From the NCBI RefSeq assembly GCF_000759445.1, contig NZ_JRMB01000002.1, positions 620,001-684,000 of the forward strand: 64,000 nucleotides of DNA, read 5' to 3'. The position numbers and the translations under genes were made by a program. Source of the stretch: Pseudomonas lutea (GTDB lineage Bacteria; Pseudomonadota; Gammaproteobacteria; Pseudomonadales; Pseudomonadaceae). Positions 27,306-35,953 of this stretch are shown piece by piece (position 1 is the stretch's first letter; the number at the start of each line of letters is the position of its first letter). The notes under the pieces are model-generated. The model was not told the origin of the DNA, did not search any database, and saw only the letters and a list, made by a program, of their open reading frames with translations.

Positions 27306-27387
27306 GGGGTGCTCCAGGTTCACACTCGGTTTGCGCGCCTTTAGGTGCGGGTTGAAGCCGAGGTTATGCCTGGCGGCGGGAGCGGAC

Positions 27388-27422
27388 AATCCGATAATCG
27401 ACTAAGTGTTCGATCACCGAAC
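27388..27422 (-). promoter_or_regulatory. Paired PcaR boxes before pcaI
   Basis: Read on the minus strand, GTTCGGTGATCGAAC (27422-27408) and GTCGATTATCGGATT (27402-27388) each resemble the P. putida PcaR target GTTCGATAATCGCAC and are spaced 20 bp apart. PcaR with beta-ketoadipate activates pcaIJ from such sites. No other gene lies between this site and pcaI. Confidence 0.65.
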
Positions 27423-27478
27423 AGAGAGTGAATCGCCCGTTGCCATTGGACTCTCTGCTTGTCAGCAGAGCCGTTTCG

Positions 27479-28321
27479 TCAGGTGAACAGTTGGGTGCTG
27501 AGGTCGCGACTGGCGTCGAGCATGATCGGCAGAAACTTCTGCTCCAGTTCATTGCGGGTGACCCGACCCGCGCTGGTGCTGACATTCAACGCGGCCAGTA
27601 CCTGGCCCGAAGCATCGTAGACCGGGACGGCAATGGAACGCAGGCCTTGCTCCAGCTCCTGATCGACGATGCACCAACCCTGTTGCCGAACTTGCTGAAG
27701 GCATTCGAGCAAGGCTTCCGGGGTGCGCAACGTGCGGCTGGTTTTCGGTTGCAGGTCCACATGATCGAGGTATTCCTGCAGCGACACATCATCAAGCGCG
27801 GCCAGCAGAATCCTGCCCATGGAGGTGCAATACGCCGGTAGACGCCCACCCACGGCCAGGTCTACCGAAATCAGCCGCTGAGTCGTGGCCGAGCGCGCAA
27901 TATAAAGGATGTCGTCGCCCTCCAGCGTGGCCATGTTGCAGGCCTCGTGCAACTGATCGCTCATGCGGTCCAGATAAGGCTGCGACGAAACCGCGAGCGG
28001 CGTGGAAGACAGATAGGCATGGCCCAGCGTCAGAACCTTGGGCAGCAGCGAGTAAGTGCGACCGTCGGTGGTGGCGTAGCCCAGTTTGATCAGGGTGTGA
28101 AGGCAACGACGAACCGCAGCCCTGGGGATTTCCGTGCGGTGGCTGATCTGGGCAATGGTCAGGTGGCGCTTGCGCTCCTGGAATGCCTGAATGACGGCCA
28201 GCCCGCGTGCCAGCGAGGTCATGAAATCGGGATCGCCGGTCAGCGCCTGAATCCTTTTAGCCGGAGACGCAACAATCGGCGGCGCGAGTGACGTAAAGGA
28301 GTTACGCAATTGATCGTTCAT
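27479..28321 (-). CDS. pcaR: IclR-family activator of beta-ketoadipate genes
   Basis: A 280-residue IclR-type regulator. The stretch starting at PPIVASPAKRIQALTGDPDF and continuing through the helix-turn-helix (LTIAQISHRTEIPRAAVRRC) is nearly that of P. putida PcaR as I remember it. The effector domain covers the C-terminal half. It activates the pca genes with beta-ketoadipate and represses itself. It sits upstream of pcaI on the same strand. The ATG at 28321 is chosen over 28393 by comparison with PcaR lengths. Boxes at 28403-28436 fit autoregulation. Confidence 0.93.
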   Translation of the reverse strand: MNDQLRNSFTSLAPPIVASPAKRIQALTGDPDFMTSLARGLAVIQAFQERKRHLTIAQISHRTEIPRAAVRRCLHTLIKLGYATTDGRTYSLLPKVLTLGHAYLSSTPLAVSSQPYLDRMSDQLHEACNMATLEGDDILYIARSATTQRLISVDLAVGGRLPAYCTSMGRILLAALDDVSLQEYLDHVDLQPKTSRTLRTPEALLECLQQVRQQGWCIVDQELEQGLRSIAVPVYDASGQVLAALNVSTSAGRVTRNELEQKFLPIMLDASRDLSTQLFT

Positions 28322-28402
28322 GCTGGCACCGTTCGTCGTGGCCGCGAAAGCCTTATAGGACGCCACTCTCGCCTGTTTGAACACGCTCGGCAAGCCTGAT
28401 TT

Positions 28403-28436
28403 GGGCGATTATCGAACGACTGGGCGATAATCGCAA
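28403..28436 (-). promoter_or_regulatory. Paired PcaR boxes before pcaR
   Basis: GGGCGATTATCGAAC (28403-28417), whose complement is one base off the remembered PcaR target, is followed by GGGCGATAATCGCAA (28422-28436). They lie 80-115 bp before the pcaR start and directly next to a divergent plus-strand unit at 28437, so PcaR could influence both. Confidence 0.65.
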
Positions 28437-28469
28437 TTGACCGGTCGCCTGGTTGCTTATACCTTTCAC

Positions 28470-28556
28470 ATGCCATATGTGGCTTCTTGGAACTACTGGT
28501 CAGGTACCCACTGAGAAGTCCCAGGCACGGCCTTGCTTAACCGCAAGGCCGTTTTT
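28470..28556 (+). ncRNA. Candidate small RNA between pcaR and a small gene
   Basis: An isolated plus-strand unit not attached to any gene. TTGACC (28437-28442) and TATACC (28458-28463) could form a promoter, though the 15-bp spacer is short. About 85 nt of hairpin-forming sequence follows (CACAT/ATGTG at the start, CTTCT/AGAAG in the middle). It ends in a strong terminator, ACGGCCTTGC (28527-28536) pairing with GCAAGGCCGT (28543-28552), then T5. The nearest upstream plus-strand gene ends 6 kb away, so the terminator has no other owner. I cannot assign a known sRNA family. Confidence 0.45.
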
Positions 28557-29146
28557 GTCTCTGCTGCGACAACTTAGTGTGTAAGCGAATAAATACACAT
28601 CGGCTATTGGTGTAGTCATCCGCCGTTTATTTACGCCGTCAGAAAACTGTCTTGCTGAATCCAACAAACGAATCGTCAAGTTTCAACATCGGATGAACCT
28701 GTAACTTCGGAATCTTCGTACATAGGCAACGTATAAATCCTCAGTTGCCCGACTATGGCAGTCTCTGCTGTTGACTCGGTTGCACATCTTCGCGATAGTG
28801 GCCGTCATTGAGCCCTATAACGCTATGGCGTGTTTAAATCCCTCGCCTCACCAGGCATGGATCCAAACTCACGCAGGCATTGCCCGACTCGGTCGCAATG
28901 CCCAGCGCCGGCAGACCTGCATCCAGGTCACTTGGCCATCCTGCAGGCGTTCAATAATGAATAAATGTTGCTACGACAGTTTTGTCGTTCCGGTGCACGT
29001 AGCCGCCCTTGGTTGAAAGTGTAATCGTCACGCGCAGGAACCCCTGCCCGATGATGAGTTCCGAGCCGGTAAGTTCCTCGGCAGGATTGGCACTTTCCCT
29101 TTCAGCGTTGGCAACGGAATTAAACTCGACCCGATCAGGTATTAAC
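28557..29146. other. Intergenic region without a supported gene
   Basis: About 590 bp. It contains a loose inverted repeat (TGTGTA near 28578 with TACACA near 28592). A plus-strand frame at 28771-29016 has no RBS or recognisable composition. The final 50 bp hold the RBS of the small gene at 29147. Confidence 0.4.
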
Positions 29147-29344
29147 GTGACCAAAGATGAACTGCGCGCCGAATTAGAGCGCCAGGAACAACGCTACAAG
29201 GAAGTGTACGGCGGCGAAGTGACCACCTATGCAGCGCAACCCGAGCCGGAGCGCAAGCCATGGCGCAAGCGGGCAAGTCTGCTTGATCAGGCCTTCAAAC
29301 AAGAACTGCAAAAAATGGAAGAGGAGCTCAAGGAAGAGCCTTGA
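29147..29344 (+). CDS. Small conserved-looking charged hypothetical protein
   Basis: A 65-residue soluble protein starting at GTG with CAGG 9 nt upstream. Highly charged helices at both ends (KDELRAELERQEQRYKEVYG and LDQAFKQELQKMEEELKEEP) flank TTYAAQPEPERKPWRKR. No known domain. The longer in-frame ATG at 29009 would add a non-charged segment unlike the rest. It is 237 bp upstream of the phosphate transporter on the same strand; no terminator lies between them. Confidence 0.6.
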   Translation: MTKDELRAELERQEQRYKEVYGGEVTTYAAQPEPERKPWRKRASLLDQAFKQELQKMEEELKEEP

Positions 29345-29581
29345 GCCTGAGCCCAGGGGCCACGGGTGCGTCCAGCGGCAAGCCACGCGGCCTGGCAGGC
29401 TCGCCCCGATAGACTCGGCTATGCTACAGGGGCGCACTTCGCTCGGCTTCCGGACCGGAAGTCAACGGGCTGTTTGAACAGAAATTTCGTTGCAGGCTGC
29501 TACCAATGAGCGGCGTGCCTATCGATTAGTTTTTTTTCTGTCATAATCCCGCCCCCTTAAGACCGGGTCAGAAAACCTTCC

Positions 29582-31054
29582 ATGATCGATCTATTCAGCG
29601 GACTGGATGCTTGGGTAATTGTGAGCTTGTTGCTTGCCCTGGCGTTTGTCCTCACCTTCGAGTTCATCAACGGCTTTCATGACACTGCCAACGCGGTGGC
29701 GACAGTCATTTACACCAAAGCCATGCCGCCCCATCTAGCGGTGTTCTTTTCAGGTGTGTTCAATTTCCTCGGGGTGCTTCTGGGTGGTGTCGGTGTGGCC
29801 TATGCCATCGTCCACCTGCTGCCGGTCGAGTTGTTGATCAACGTCAATACCGGTCACGGGCTGGCCATGGTCTTTTCGCTATTGGCCGCTGCAATTACCT
29901 GGAACCTCGGCACCTGGTATTTCGGTATTCCGGCTTCCAGCTCCCATACATTGATTGGCTCCATTCTGGGTGTGGGACTGGCCAACGCGCTGATCAACCA
30001 CATCCCGCTGGGTGAAGGCGTGAACTGGCAGAAGGCGATCGACATCGGTGCCTCGCTGGTGTTTTCGCCCCTGGCGGGCTTCATCGTTGCAGGCCTGGTC
30101 CTGCTGGGCTTGAAGGCGTGGCGCCCCCTGTCGAAGATGCACAAGACGCCTGAGCAACGCCGCAAGCTCGATGATAAAAAGCACCCACCGTTCTGGAATC
30201 GTCTGGTACTGGTGATCTCCGCGATGGCGGTGAGTTTTGTACACGGCTCCAACGATGGCCAGAAAGGCATTGGTCTGATCATGCTGGTGCTCATTGGTAT
30301 CGTACCGGCGCAGTTCGTTCTGGACCTGAGCACCACGACGTACCAGATCGAGCGCACCCGCGACGCCACTTTGCACCTGAGTCAGTTCTATCAGCGCAAC
30401 AACGCGACACTGGGCGAGTACCTGGCTCTGGGCAAATCCACGACGGGTGATTTGCCCGAGCGCTTCAGCTGCAACCCCGAGCAGACCGAGCCAACCATCG
30501 ATGCCTTGTTGAACAACCTCAAAGGCGTCAACGACTACCATAGCCTGGCGCCAGAACACCGTATTGAAGTGCGCCGCTATCTGCTGTGCCTGGACGACAC
30601 GGCACGCAAGGTCGGCAAACTGCCGGCACTGGATGCCCGCGAAAAATCGGATCTCGAGAAGCTGCGCAAGGACCTGACCGCTACCACGGAATACGCCCCG
30701 TTCTGGGTCATCTTCGCTGTCGCGCTCGCGCTGGGTATCGGCACCATGGTTGGCTGGAAACGTGTGGTACTGACCATCGGCGAGAAGATCGGCAAGCAAG
30801 GCATGACCTATGCACAGGGCATGTCCGCGCAGATCACCACGGCCAGCGCCATTGCGCTTGCCAACGTGTTCAGCCTGCCGGTTTCAACCACCCACATTCT
30901 GTCGTCCGGCGTGGCGGGTACCATGGTCGCGAACAAGAGCGGGCTGCAAGGCGGTACCGTGCGAAATATCCTGCTGGCATGGGTGCTGACCCTGCCCGCC
31001 ACGGTTGCACTCTCCGCAGGATTGTTCTGGTTGGCGTCCAAAGCGCTGGCCTGA
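29582..31054 (+). CDS. pitA: Low-affinity inorganic phosphate transporter (Pit family)
   Basis: A 490-residue phosphate:H+ symporter. The two PiT signature repeats are GFHDTANAVATVIYTKAMPP in TM1 and SFVHGSNDGQKGIGL in the middle; the family has a duplicated core split by a large cytoplasmic loop, here about residues 245-365. The C-terminal repeat (ITTASAIALANVFSLPVSTTHILSSGVAG) is present. It imports metal-phosphate when phosphate is plentiful. It stands as a single gene, with CATAAT at 29541 as a possible -10 and a terminator 20 bp after the stop. Confidence 0.92.
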   Translation: MIDLFSGLDAWVIVSLLLALAFVLTFEFINGFHDTANAVATVIYTKAMPPHLAVFFSGVFNFLGVLLGGVGVAYAIVHLLPVELLINVNTGHGLAMVFSLLAAAITWNLGTWYFGIPASSSHTLIGSILGVGLANALINHIPLGEGVNWQKAIDIGASLVFSPLAGFIVAGLVLLGLKAWRPLSKMHKTPEQRRKLDDKKHPPFWNRLVLVISAMAVSFVHGSNDGQKGIGLIMLVLIGIVPAQFVLDLSTTTYQIERTRDATLHLSQFYQRNNATLGEYLALGKSTTGDLPERFSCNPEQTEPTIDALLNNLKGVNDYHSLAPEHRIEVRRYLLCLDDTARKVGKLPALDAREKSDLEKLRKDLTATTEYAPFWVIFAVALALGIGTMVGWKRVVLTIGEKIGKQGMTYAQGMSAQITTASAIALANVFSLPVSTTHILSSGVAGTMVANKSGLQGGTVRNILLAWVLTLPATVALSAGLFWLASKALA

Positions 31055-31072
31055 CACTGCTGACGACAAAAG

Positions 31073-31097
31073 GCCCATTCACTGAACGGGCTTTTTT
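31073..31097 (+). terminator. Terminator of pitA
   Basis: GCCCATTC (31073-31080) pairs with GAACGGGC (31084-31091) with one mismatch, followed by six T. Confidence 0.75.
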
Positions 31098-31128
31098 ATG
31101 CGTCGAACAATGGCTTTCAGCGGCCCGC

Positions 31129-32640
31129 CTAACGCCGCTTTTTGCTGCCGCCCAGCAGCGACCCCATCAGCCCGCGCACCAATTCACGACCGATCTGATT
31201 GGCGGCCTGGCGCACTGCAGTTTTCATGGCCTGCCCCGCCAGCCCGCTCAGGAAGCCCCCTGCCATTTCGGCAAAACCGCCCTCTGACTTTTCTTCGGAC
31301 GAGGGTTTTTGCGTCGCGTCCGATGCCCCGCCCTTGCGCGCTAAAAGCATTTCATAGGCTGACTCACGATCTATGGGCTTGTCATAACGGCCGGCAAGCG
31401 GCGAGCGGCGGATCAGTTCGGCTCGCTCGGCATCGGTAAGCGGCCCGATGCGCGATTGAGGCGGCGCGACCAGCACGCGCTGGACCCTCTCAGGCGTGCC
31501 TTTGTCCTGCAGCGTGCCCACCAGCGCCTCGCCAGTGCCCAGTTCAGTCAGCACCGATAACGCGTCGAACTCCGGGTTGGGCCGAAAACCCTCTGCCACC
31601 GCTTTCAGCGACCTTTGCTCTTTGCTGGTGAAGGCGCGCAGGCCGTGCTGAATCCGCAAGCCGAGCTGCGCCAGAATGGCGTCCGGCAGGTCACCCGGCG
31701 ACTGCGTGACGAAATAAACCCCGACGCCTTTGGACCGGATCAACCGGACCACCTGCTCCAACCGGTCTTGCAACGCTTTGGGCGTGTCAGCAAACAGCAG
31801 ATGCGCTTCATCGAAGAACAGCGCCAATAACGGCTTGTCAGCATCGCCTCGCTCAGGCAGTTGCTCAAAGAGCTCTGCCAGTAACCACAGCAGGAAAGTG
31901 GCATAGACCTTCGGCGCCTCGTGCACCAGCCGGCTGGCATCGAGCAGATGAATGCGCCCGCGGCCGTCGCTTGCAGGTTGCAGGATGTCTGCCAGTTGCA
32001 GCGCGGGCTCGCCAAATAATGCCTCGGCGCCTTGCTGTTCAAGGATCGCCAGTCGACGCAACAACGCCTGACTTGAACCTGTTGTCATCAAAGCGCTGTC
32101 TTCGCCGAGGACCTCGGGGTTGTCGCGCAGATGATTGAGCAACGCTTTGAGGTCTTTCAGATCGAGCAATAGCAACCCTTCCCGATCAGCGACCTTGAAG
32201 GCCGCGTAAAGCGCGGACTGTTGGCTGTCCGTCAACTCCAGCAAACTTCCCAGCAGCAACGGTCCCATTTCCGACAGCGTGGTGCGCAGCGGATGACCAG
32301 ATTGACCGTGCACATCCCACAGAGTGACCGGATAGGCCTGGGGCTTATGATGGAGCCAGGGCATCCCTGCAATCCTTTCGGCGATTTTGCCTTGAGGTTC
32401 GCCGGCCGCGCCAAGTCCGCAAAGGTCCCCTTTTATATCGGCAGCAAACACCGCGACGCCGGCATCGCTGAACGCTTCGGCCAACCGCTGCAAGGTCACG
32501 GTTTTGCCGGTGCCGGTCGCGCCGGCCACCAAGCCGTGGCGATTGGCCAGACGCATCGCCTGCCCCACTGCCTGACCCTTCAGGTCAGCGCCAATAACGA
32601 TCTGTTGTGAGTCAGGCATCTGTTCACCCAAGTGTCCCAT
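31129..32640 (-). CDS. HerA/YjgR-type ATPase (DUF853)
   Basis: A cytoplasmic FtsK/HerA-superfamily ATPase of about 503 residues. Walker A GATGTGKT is at residues 40-47, Walker B is LLALFFDEAHLLF, and a VYFVTQSP sensor segment follows. The C-terminus is Gly-rich and basic (GGFLSGLAGQAMK...GGSKKRR). The E. coli homologue is YjgR; the cellular role is not established, with DNA translocation only suspected. ATG 32640 follows GGAAA by 7 nt; starts at 32661 and 32619 are also possible. It is divergent from the glycosyltransferase operon at 32828. Confidence 0.88.
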   Translation of the reverse strand: MGHLGEQMPDSQQIVIGADLKGQAVGQAMRLANRHGLVAGATGTGKTVTLQRLAEAFSDAGVAVFAADIKGDLCGLGAAGEPQGKIAERIAGMPWLHHKPQAYPVTLWDVHGQSGHPLRTTLSEMGPLLLGSLLELTDSQQSALYAAFKVADREGLLLLDLKDLKALLNHLRDNPEVLGEDSALMTTGSSQALLRRLAILEQQGAEALFGEPALQLADILQPASDGRGRIHLLDASRLVHEAPKVYATFLLWLLAELFEQLPERGDADKPLLALFFDEAHLLFADTPKALQDRLEQVVRLIRSKGVGVYFVTQSPGDLPDAILAQLGLRIQHGLRAFTSKEQRSLKAVAEGFRPNPEFDALSVLTELGTGEALVGTLQDKGTPERVQRVLVAPPQSRIGPLTDAERAELIRRSPLAGRYDKPIDRESAYEMLLARKGGASDATQKPSSEEKSEGGFAEMAGGFLSGLAGQAMKTAVRQAANQIGRELVRGLMGSLLGGSKKRR

Positions 32641-32827
32641 TGATATTTCCGGCAGCGTCATGCTGACACCGACCGTCGTGGCAGCGCTTCACATAAACCC
32701 GAGCCGCCTCACCACTTTAGCGCAAGCGGCGTGACACTCGCCGAACGCGTCCACCGACGACCTGCAACCGAACATCTGTATCGGTAGATGGTCAACCAGA
32801 AGCACCAGACACGGACGGAGGTTCACT

Positions 32828-33940
32828 GTGCATATCGCTGACATGACCATGTTCTACGCCCCTGCCAGCGGTGGCGTGCGCACCTATCTTGACGCTAAAC
32901 ATCGTCGACTGGCGGCCTACCCGGACGTGCGACACAGCCTGCTCATTCCCGGCCCGCAAAGCAGCCATGAGGACGGTGTGTACCGCGTCCCCGCGCCGCC
33001 CGTGCCGTTTGGCAACGGTTACCGTTTTCCGATACGCGTCGGGCCGTGGCGGGATGCATTGCAATCGTTAAGGCCCGACCTGATCGAGGTCGGCGATCCT
33101 TACCTGACGGCCTGGGCGGCGCTGAACGCCCGCCGTCAGCTGGATGTGCCCGTCATTGGTTTCTATCATTCGGATTTGCCGCTGTTGGTGAGCAACCGGA
33201 TCGGCGCGTGGCTAGGCGCGAATGTCGAGAACTACGTCAGCAAACTCTACGGCAACTTCGACCGAGTGCTGGCGCCAAGCGCTGCGATGGCGGACAAGCT
33301 GATCCGCCTCGGCGTCAAAGACGTGCATGTGCAGCCATTGGGGGTCGACCTACTGACCTTTCACCCTTCTCGCCGCGACCCCGGGCTGAAAACCGAACTC
33401 GGCCTCAGCGAAGAAACCCGGCTGCTGATGTTCGCCGGTCGCGGATCCAAGGAAAAGAACCTGCCAGTTCTGCTCGATTGCATGAAGGCTCTGGGCGCTG
33501 GCTATCACCTCCTGCTGGTGGGCTCGCACATGCCCGCTGGCGTGCCGGACAACGTGACCGTGATGGGCGAGTTCCGACCGGCCGTTGAGGTCGCACGCCT
33601 TTTGGCCAGCGCTGACGCATTGGTGCACGCAGGCGACCAGGAAACCTTTGGCCTGGTGGTGATCGAAGCCATGGCCAGCGGTATCCCGGTGGTAGCGGTA
33701 GAGGCAGGGGCATTCCGCGAGATCATTCCCGAGCGTTGCGGATTGCTCTGCGAACCCAACCACCCGATTGCAATGGCCGCCGCGGTTCGTCAATTGTTCA
33801 GCACGGATGTCGCAGCGAGAGGTGCGGATGCGCGGCGTCATGTCGAGGCGCATTACGCGTGGGATAACGTAGTCAACGGCCTGCTTGGCCATTATCGGGC
33901 AGTGCTTGGCGCCCATCAGCCGGTCTACGCTCATGGTTGA
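32828..33940 (+). CDS. GT4-family glycosyltransferase
   Basis: A 370-residue GT-B glycosyltransferase. The N-terminal Rossmann half opens with MTMFYAPASGGVRTYL. The C-terminal half has the donor-binding EX7E motif E272-TFGLVVI-E280 followed by AMASGIPVVAV. The GTG start at 32828 has GGAGG 6 nt upstream. It should transfer a nucleotide-sugar glycosyl unit to a lipid or glycan acceptor. Its stop overlaps the start of a deacetylase gene by 8 bp and a membrane protein gene follows, so a glycolipid or surface glycan is likely. Acceptor and donor are unknown. Confidence 0.88.
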   Translation: MHIADMTMFYAPASGGVRTYLDAKHRRLAAYPDVRHSLLIPGPQSSHEDGVYRVPAPPVPFGNGYRFPIRVGPWRDALQSLRPDLIEVGDPYLTAWAALNARRQLDVPVIGFYHSDLPLLVSNRIGAWLGANVENYVSKLYGNFDRVLAPSAAMADKLIRLGVKDVHVQPLGVDLLTFHPSRRDPGLKTELGLSEETRLLMFAGRGSKEKNLPVLLDCMKALGAGYHLLLVGSHMPAGVPDNVTVMGEFRPAVEVARLLASADALVHAGDQETFGLVVIEAMASGIPVVAVEAGAFREIIPERCGLLCEPNHPIAMAAAVRQLFSTDVAARGADARRHVEAHYAWDNVVNGLLGHYRAVLGAHQPVYAHG

Positions 33941-34712
33941 ACACTCTATAAATGCACAGCGCAGCGTGATGCTGGTCCTTCATGACGTGGCACCCCAGAC
34001 CTGGCCGGATTACCGCCCCTTTGTGGAAGCCGTCGATGCGATGGGCAATATCCCTATCACTTGGCTGGTGGTGCCTGATTTCCACAAGCAGGACCGAATC
34101 GACGCCAATCCTGACTTTCAGCGGTTGATGCGCCGGCGTCTGGCCCGAGGCGATGAGTTGGCGCTGCACGGCTATTACCATTGCGACGACAGCCCTCCTC
34201 CGCGAACCCCTCAAGGCTTCTTCATGCGGCGTATTTACACATGGGAAGGCGAGTTCTATACCCTGACCGAGCAACAAGCGTTGCAGCGACTCGAAGCCGG
34301 CATCGAAGTGTTCACGCGCAATGAATGGCCGCTCCACGGATTCGTCGCCCCTGCGTGGCTGATGAGCGACGGCACACGCAATGCGCTGCGAAAACTGCCT
34401 TTGGACTACACAAGTGATGCCCAACACTTGTATCGTTTGCCGGACTTTTCCCGGATCGATGCGCCGGGTATCGTCTGGAGCGCTCGCAGTGCCTGGCGCC
34501 GAGGCGTATCAAAAATCATCAGCGATCATCGCGAGGCTCATTTGCAAAACGCCGCAACGCTCCGTCTGGGGCTTCACCCCGTCGACATGCGCCATGAATT
34601 CTCTCGCCGTTACTGGCTGCAAGTCCTTGAGCGTCTGCTGGATAAAGGCCGCAAGCCGATGACCAAATTTGCGTGGCTGCAGGCCTTGAATGTCTCCAGG
34701 TCCGTGGCGTGA
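33933..34712 (+). CDS. DUF2334/polysaccharide deacetylase-like protein
   Basis: A 259-residue protein of the carbohydrate esterase 4-like DUF2334 group. Metal-site motifs are LVLHDVAP near the N-terminus and ELALHGYYHCDD. WPLHGFVAPAW and LHPVD follow. It probably deacetylates an N-acetyl sugar, perhaps the product of the glycosyltransferase. The ATG at 33933 lies inside the upstream stop (8-bp overlap), which fits tight coupling. It has no signal peptide, so it acts in the cytoplasm on an unfinished product. Confidence 0.85.
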   Translation: MVEHSINAQRSVMLVLHDVAPQTWPDYRPFVEAVDAMGNIPITWLVVPDFHKQDRIDANPDFQRLMRRRLARGDELALHGYYHCDDSPPPRTPQGFFMRRIYTWEGEFYTLTEQQALQRLEAGIEVFTRNEWPLHGFVAPAWLMSDGTRNALRKLPLDYTSDAQHLYRLPDFSRIDAPGIVWSARSAWRRGVSKIISDHREAHLQNAATLRLGLHPVDMRHEFSRRYWLQVLERLLDKGRKPMTKFAWLQALNVSRSVA

Positions 34713-35704
34713 GGCGATTAGGCTGGCTCGCAGCAGCGCTGATTCTCGCCCTGCTCATTCCGTTTTTCATGGGCGGGGCGGACATGTTCCACCGCCTGCG
34801 CAACTTTCCGATCCTGCTGCTCATCGGCATGTTCGCCATGGTCTTGGTGGGCTGGTGCATGAACACCATGCGCCTGCGCCTGCTGCTCGGCGACAGCGCA
34901 AGCGGGCTCGGCTTGCGCAAAAGCCTGGCGGTGGTGATGGCGACCGAGTTCGCGTATTGCGCCACGCCAGGGGGCAGCGGAGCGCCACTGACGCTGGTCG
35001 CGTTGCTCTCGCGCAGCGGCATTGGGCCTGCGAAAAGCACGGCGGCCTTCGCCACTGATCAGCTGATGGACCTGGTGTTCTTCCTGATGGCGCTGATCGG
35101 CATTCTGATTTATGCCGTGTTCCATAAACTTAGCGAAAACCTCGAATGGATGCTGATAGCGAGCGCGCTATTGATCGGTGCCGGACTCTGCGCTTGCGCC
35201 GGTTTCGCGCGGTATCACCGACGAATCATTCTGTTCAACGGTCGCGTACTCAAACGCTTGAAGCGCAAAAACAGTACGCGCATACGATGGGCGCGCAAGC
35301 TGCTGCATTTTCGGGACGCACTGGCTGAAACCTGGAAGATGCCCCACCGCATCCTGTTTCAGGTATTTGCATTGACCTGCGTTCACTGGAGTTTGCGTTA
35401 CAGCGTGCTTTACCTGGCGCTGCAGGGGTTAAGCGCCAATATCGATTGGGCGTGGACGTTTCTGGTGCAGATGCTGTCGCTGAGTGCCGGGCAATTCAGC
35501 CTTTCACCGGGTGGGGCCGGCGCCGCTGAACTGACCTCCGCCGCCCTGCTGGCGCCGATGGTTGGCAAGTCGACGGCCGCTGCCGCGATCCTGATCTGGC
35601 GGATCGTTACTTATTACTTTTATCTGGTGGCGGGCGGGCCGGTATTCCTGCTGATGGTGGGGCGGCCGTTGCTGCACAAGCTACTGCGGATCAAGGCCGC
35701 CTGA
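34709..35704 (+). CDS. UPF0104/YbhN-family multi-pass membrane protein (LPTM-like)
   Basis: A 331-residue inner-membrane protein with about eight hydrophobic segments, of the lysylphosphatidylglycerol synthase TM-region family (MprF flippase half, YbhN, AglD). EFAYCATPGGSGAPLTLVALLSR and LSAGQFSLSPGGAGAAELT are the conserved loops. Some relatives flip lipids. GTG 34709 overlaps the deacetylase TGA by 4 bp (GTGA) and is preferred to ATG 34673. As third gene of the operon it may flip or anchor the glycolipid made by the first two. Confidence 0.82.
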   Translation: MRRLGWLAAALILALLIPFFMGGADMFHRLRNFPILLLIGMFAMVLVGWCMNTMRLRLLLGDSASGLGLRKSLAVVMATEFAYCATPGGSGAPLTLVALLSRSGIGPAKSTAAFATDQLMDLVFFLMALIGILIYAVFHKLSENLEWMLIASALLIGAGLCACAGFARYHRRIILFNGRVLKRLKRKNSTRIRWARKLLHFRDALAETWKMPHRILFQVFALTCVHWSLRYSVLYLALQGLSANIDWAWTFLVQMLSLSAGQFSLSPGGAGAAELTSAALLAPMVGKSTAAAAILIWRIVTYYFYLVAGGPVFLLMVGRPLLHKLLRIKAA

Positions 35705-35869
35705 CTGTTCGTCTGGCTCTGCCGGCATCAGCTGCTTCCACAACGCTTCGGCCCCCTCGAATTCGGCGCCGTCCTGCGCCGTCATCGCATCGACGTCGTA
35801 ACGACTCAGGCAGCCCTCCCCTACGGTCGGCGGGGCTTTGGAGGTGGCCTTGTCGAATGGGTTGCTCAT
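35681..35869 (-). CDS. Small hypothetical protein
   Basis: A 62-residue acidic soluble protein (MSNPFDKATSKAPPTVGEG...). AGGGG lies about 9 nt upstream of the ATG. No domain is recognised. Its last 24 bp overlap the 3' end of the UPF0104 gene on the other strand. It is downstream of purU on the same strand with an 84-bp gap, so it may share the purU transcript. Confidence 0.6.
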   Translation of the reverse strand: MSNPFDKATSKAPPTVGEGCLSRYDVDAMTAQDGAEFEGAEALWKQLMPAEPDEQSGGLDPQ

Positions 35870-35953
35870 ATTGGATGCCCCTGCCTTTCAGTAGAACCTG
35901 CTGACCTGCCCGCCACCCGAAGCGCCGGCGCAAGTCCGGCGCAGCAATGCGGT

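Noticed and set aside
28527..28556. Terminator read on the minus strand as part of pcaR upstream transcription
   Set aside because: The T-run follows the stem only on the plus strand; the minus-strand side continues GC-rich.
28771..29016. 81-codon plus-strand frame in the gap after the candidate sRNA
   Set aside because: No RBS, no recognisable domain or signal, and amino-acid composition not clearly protein-like.
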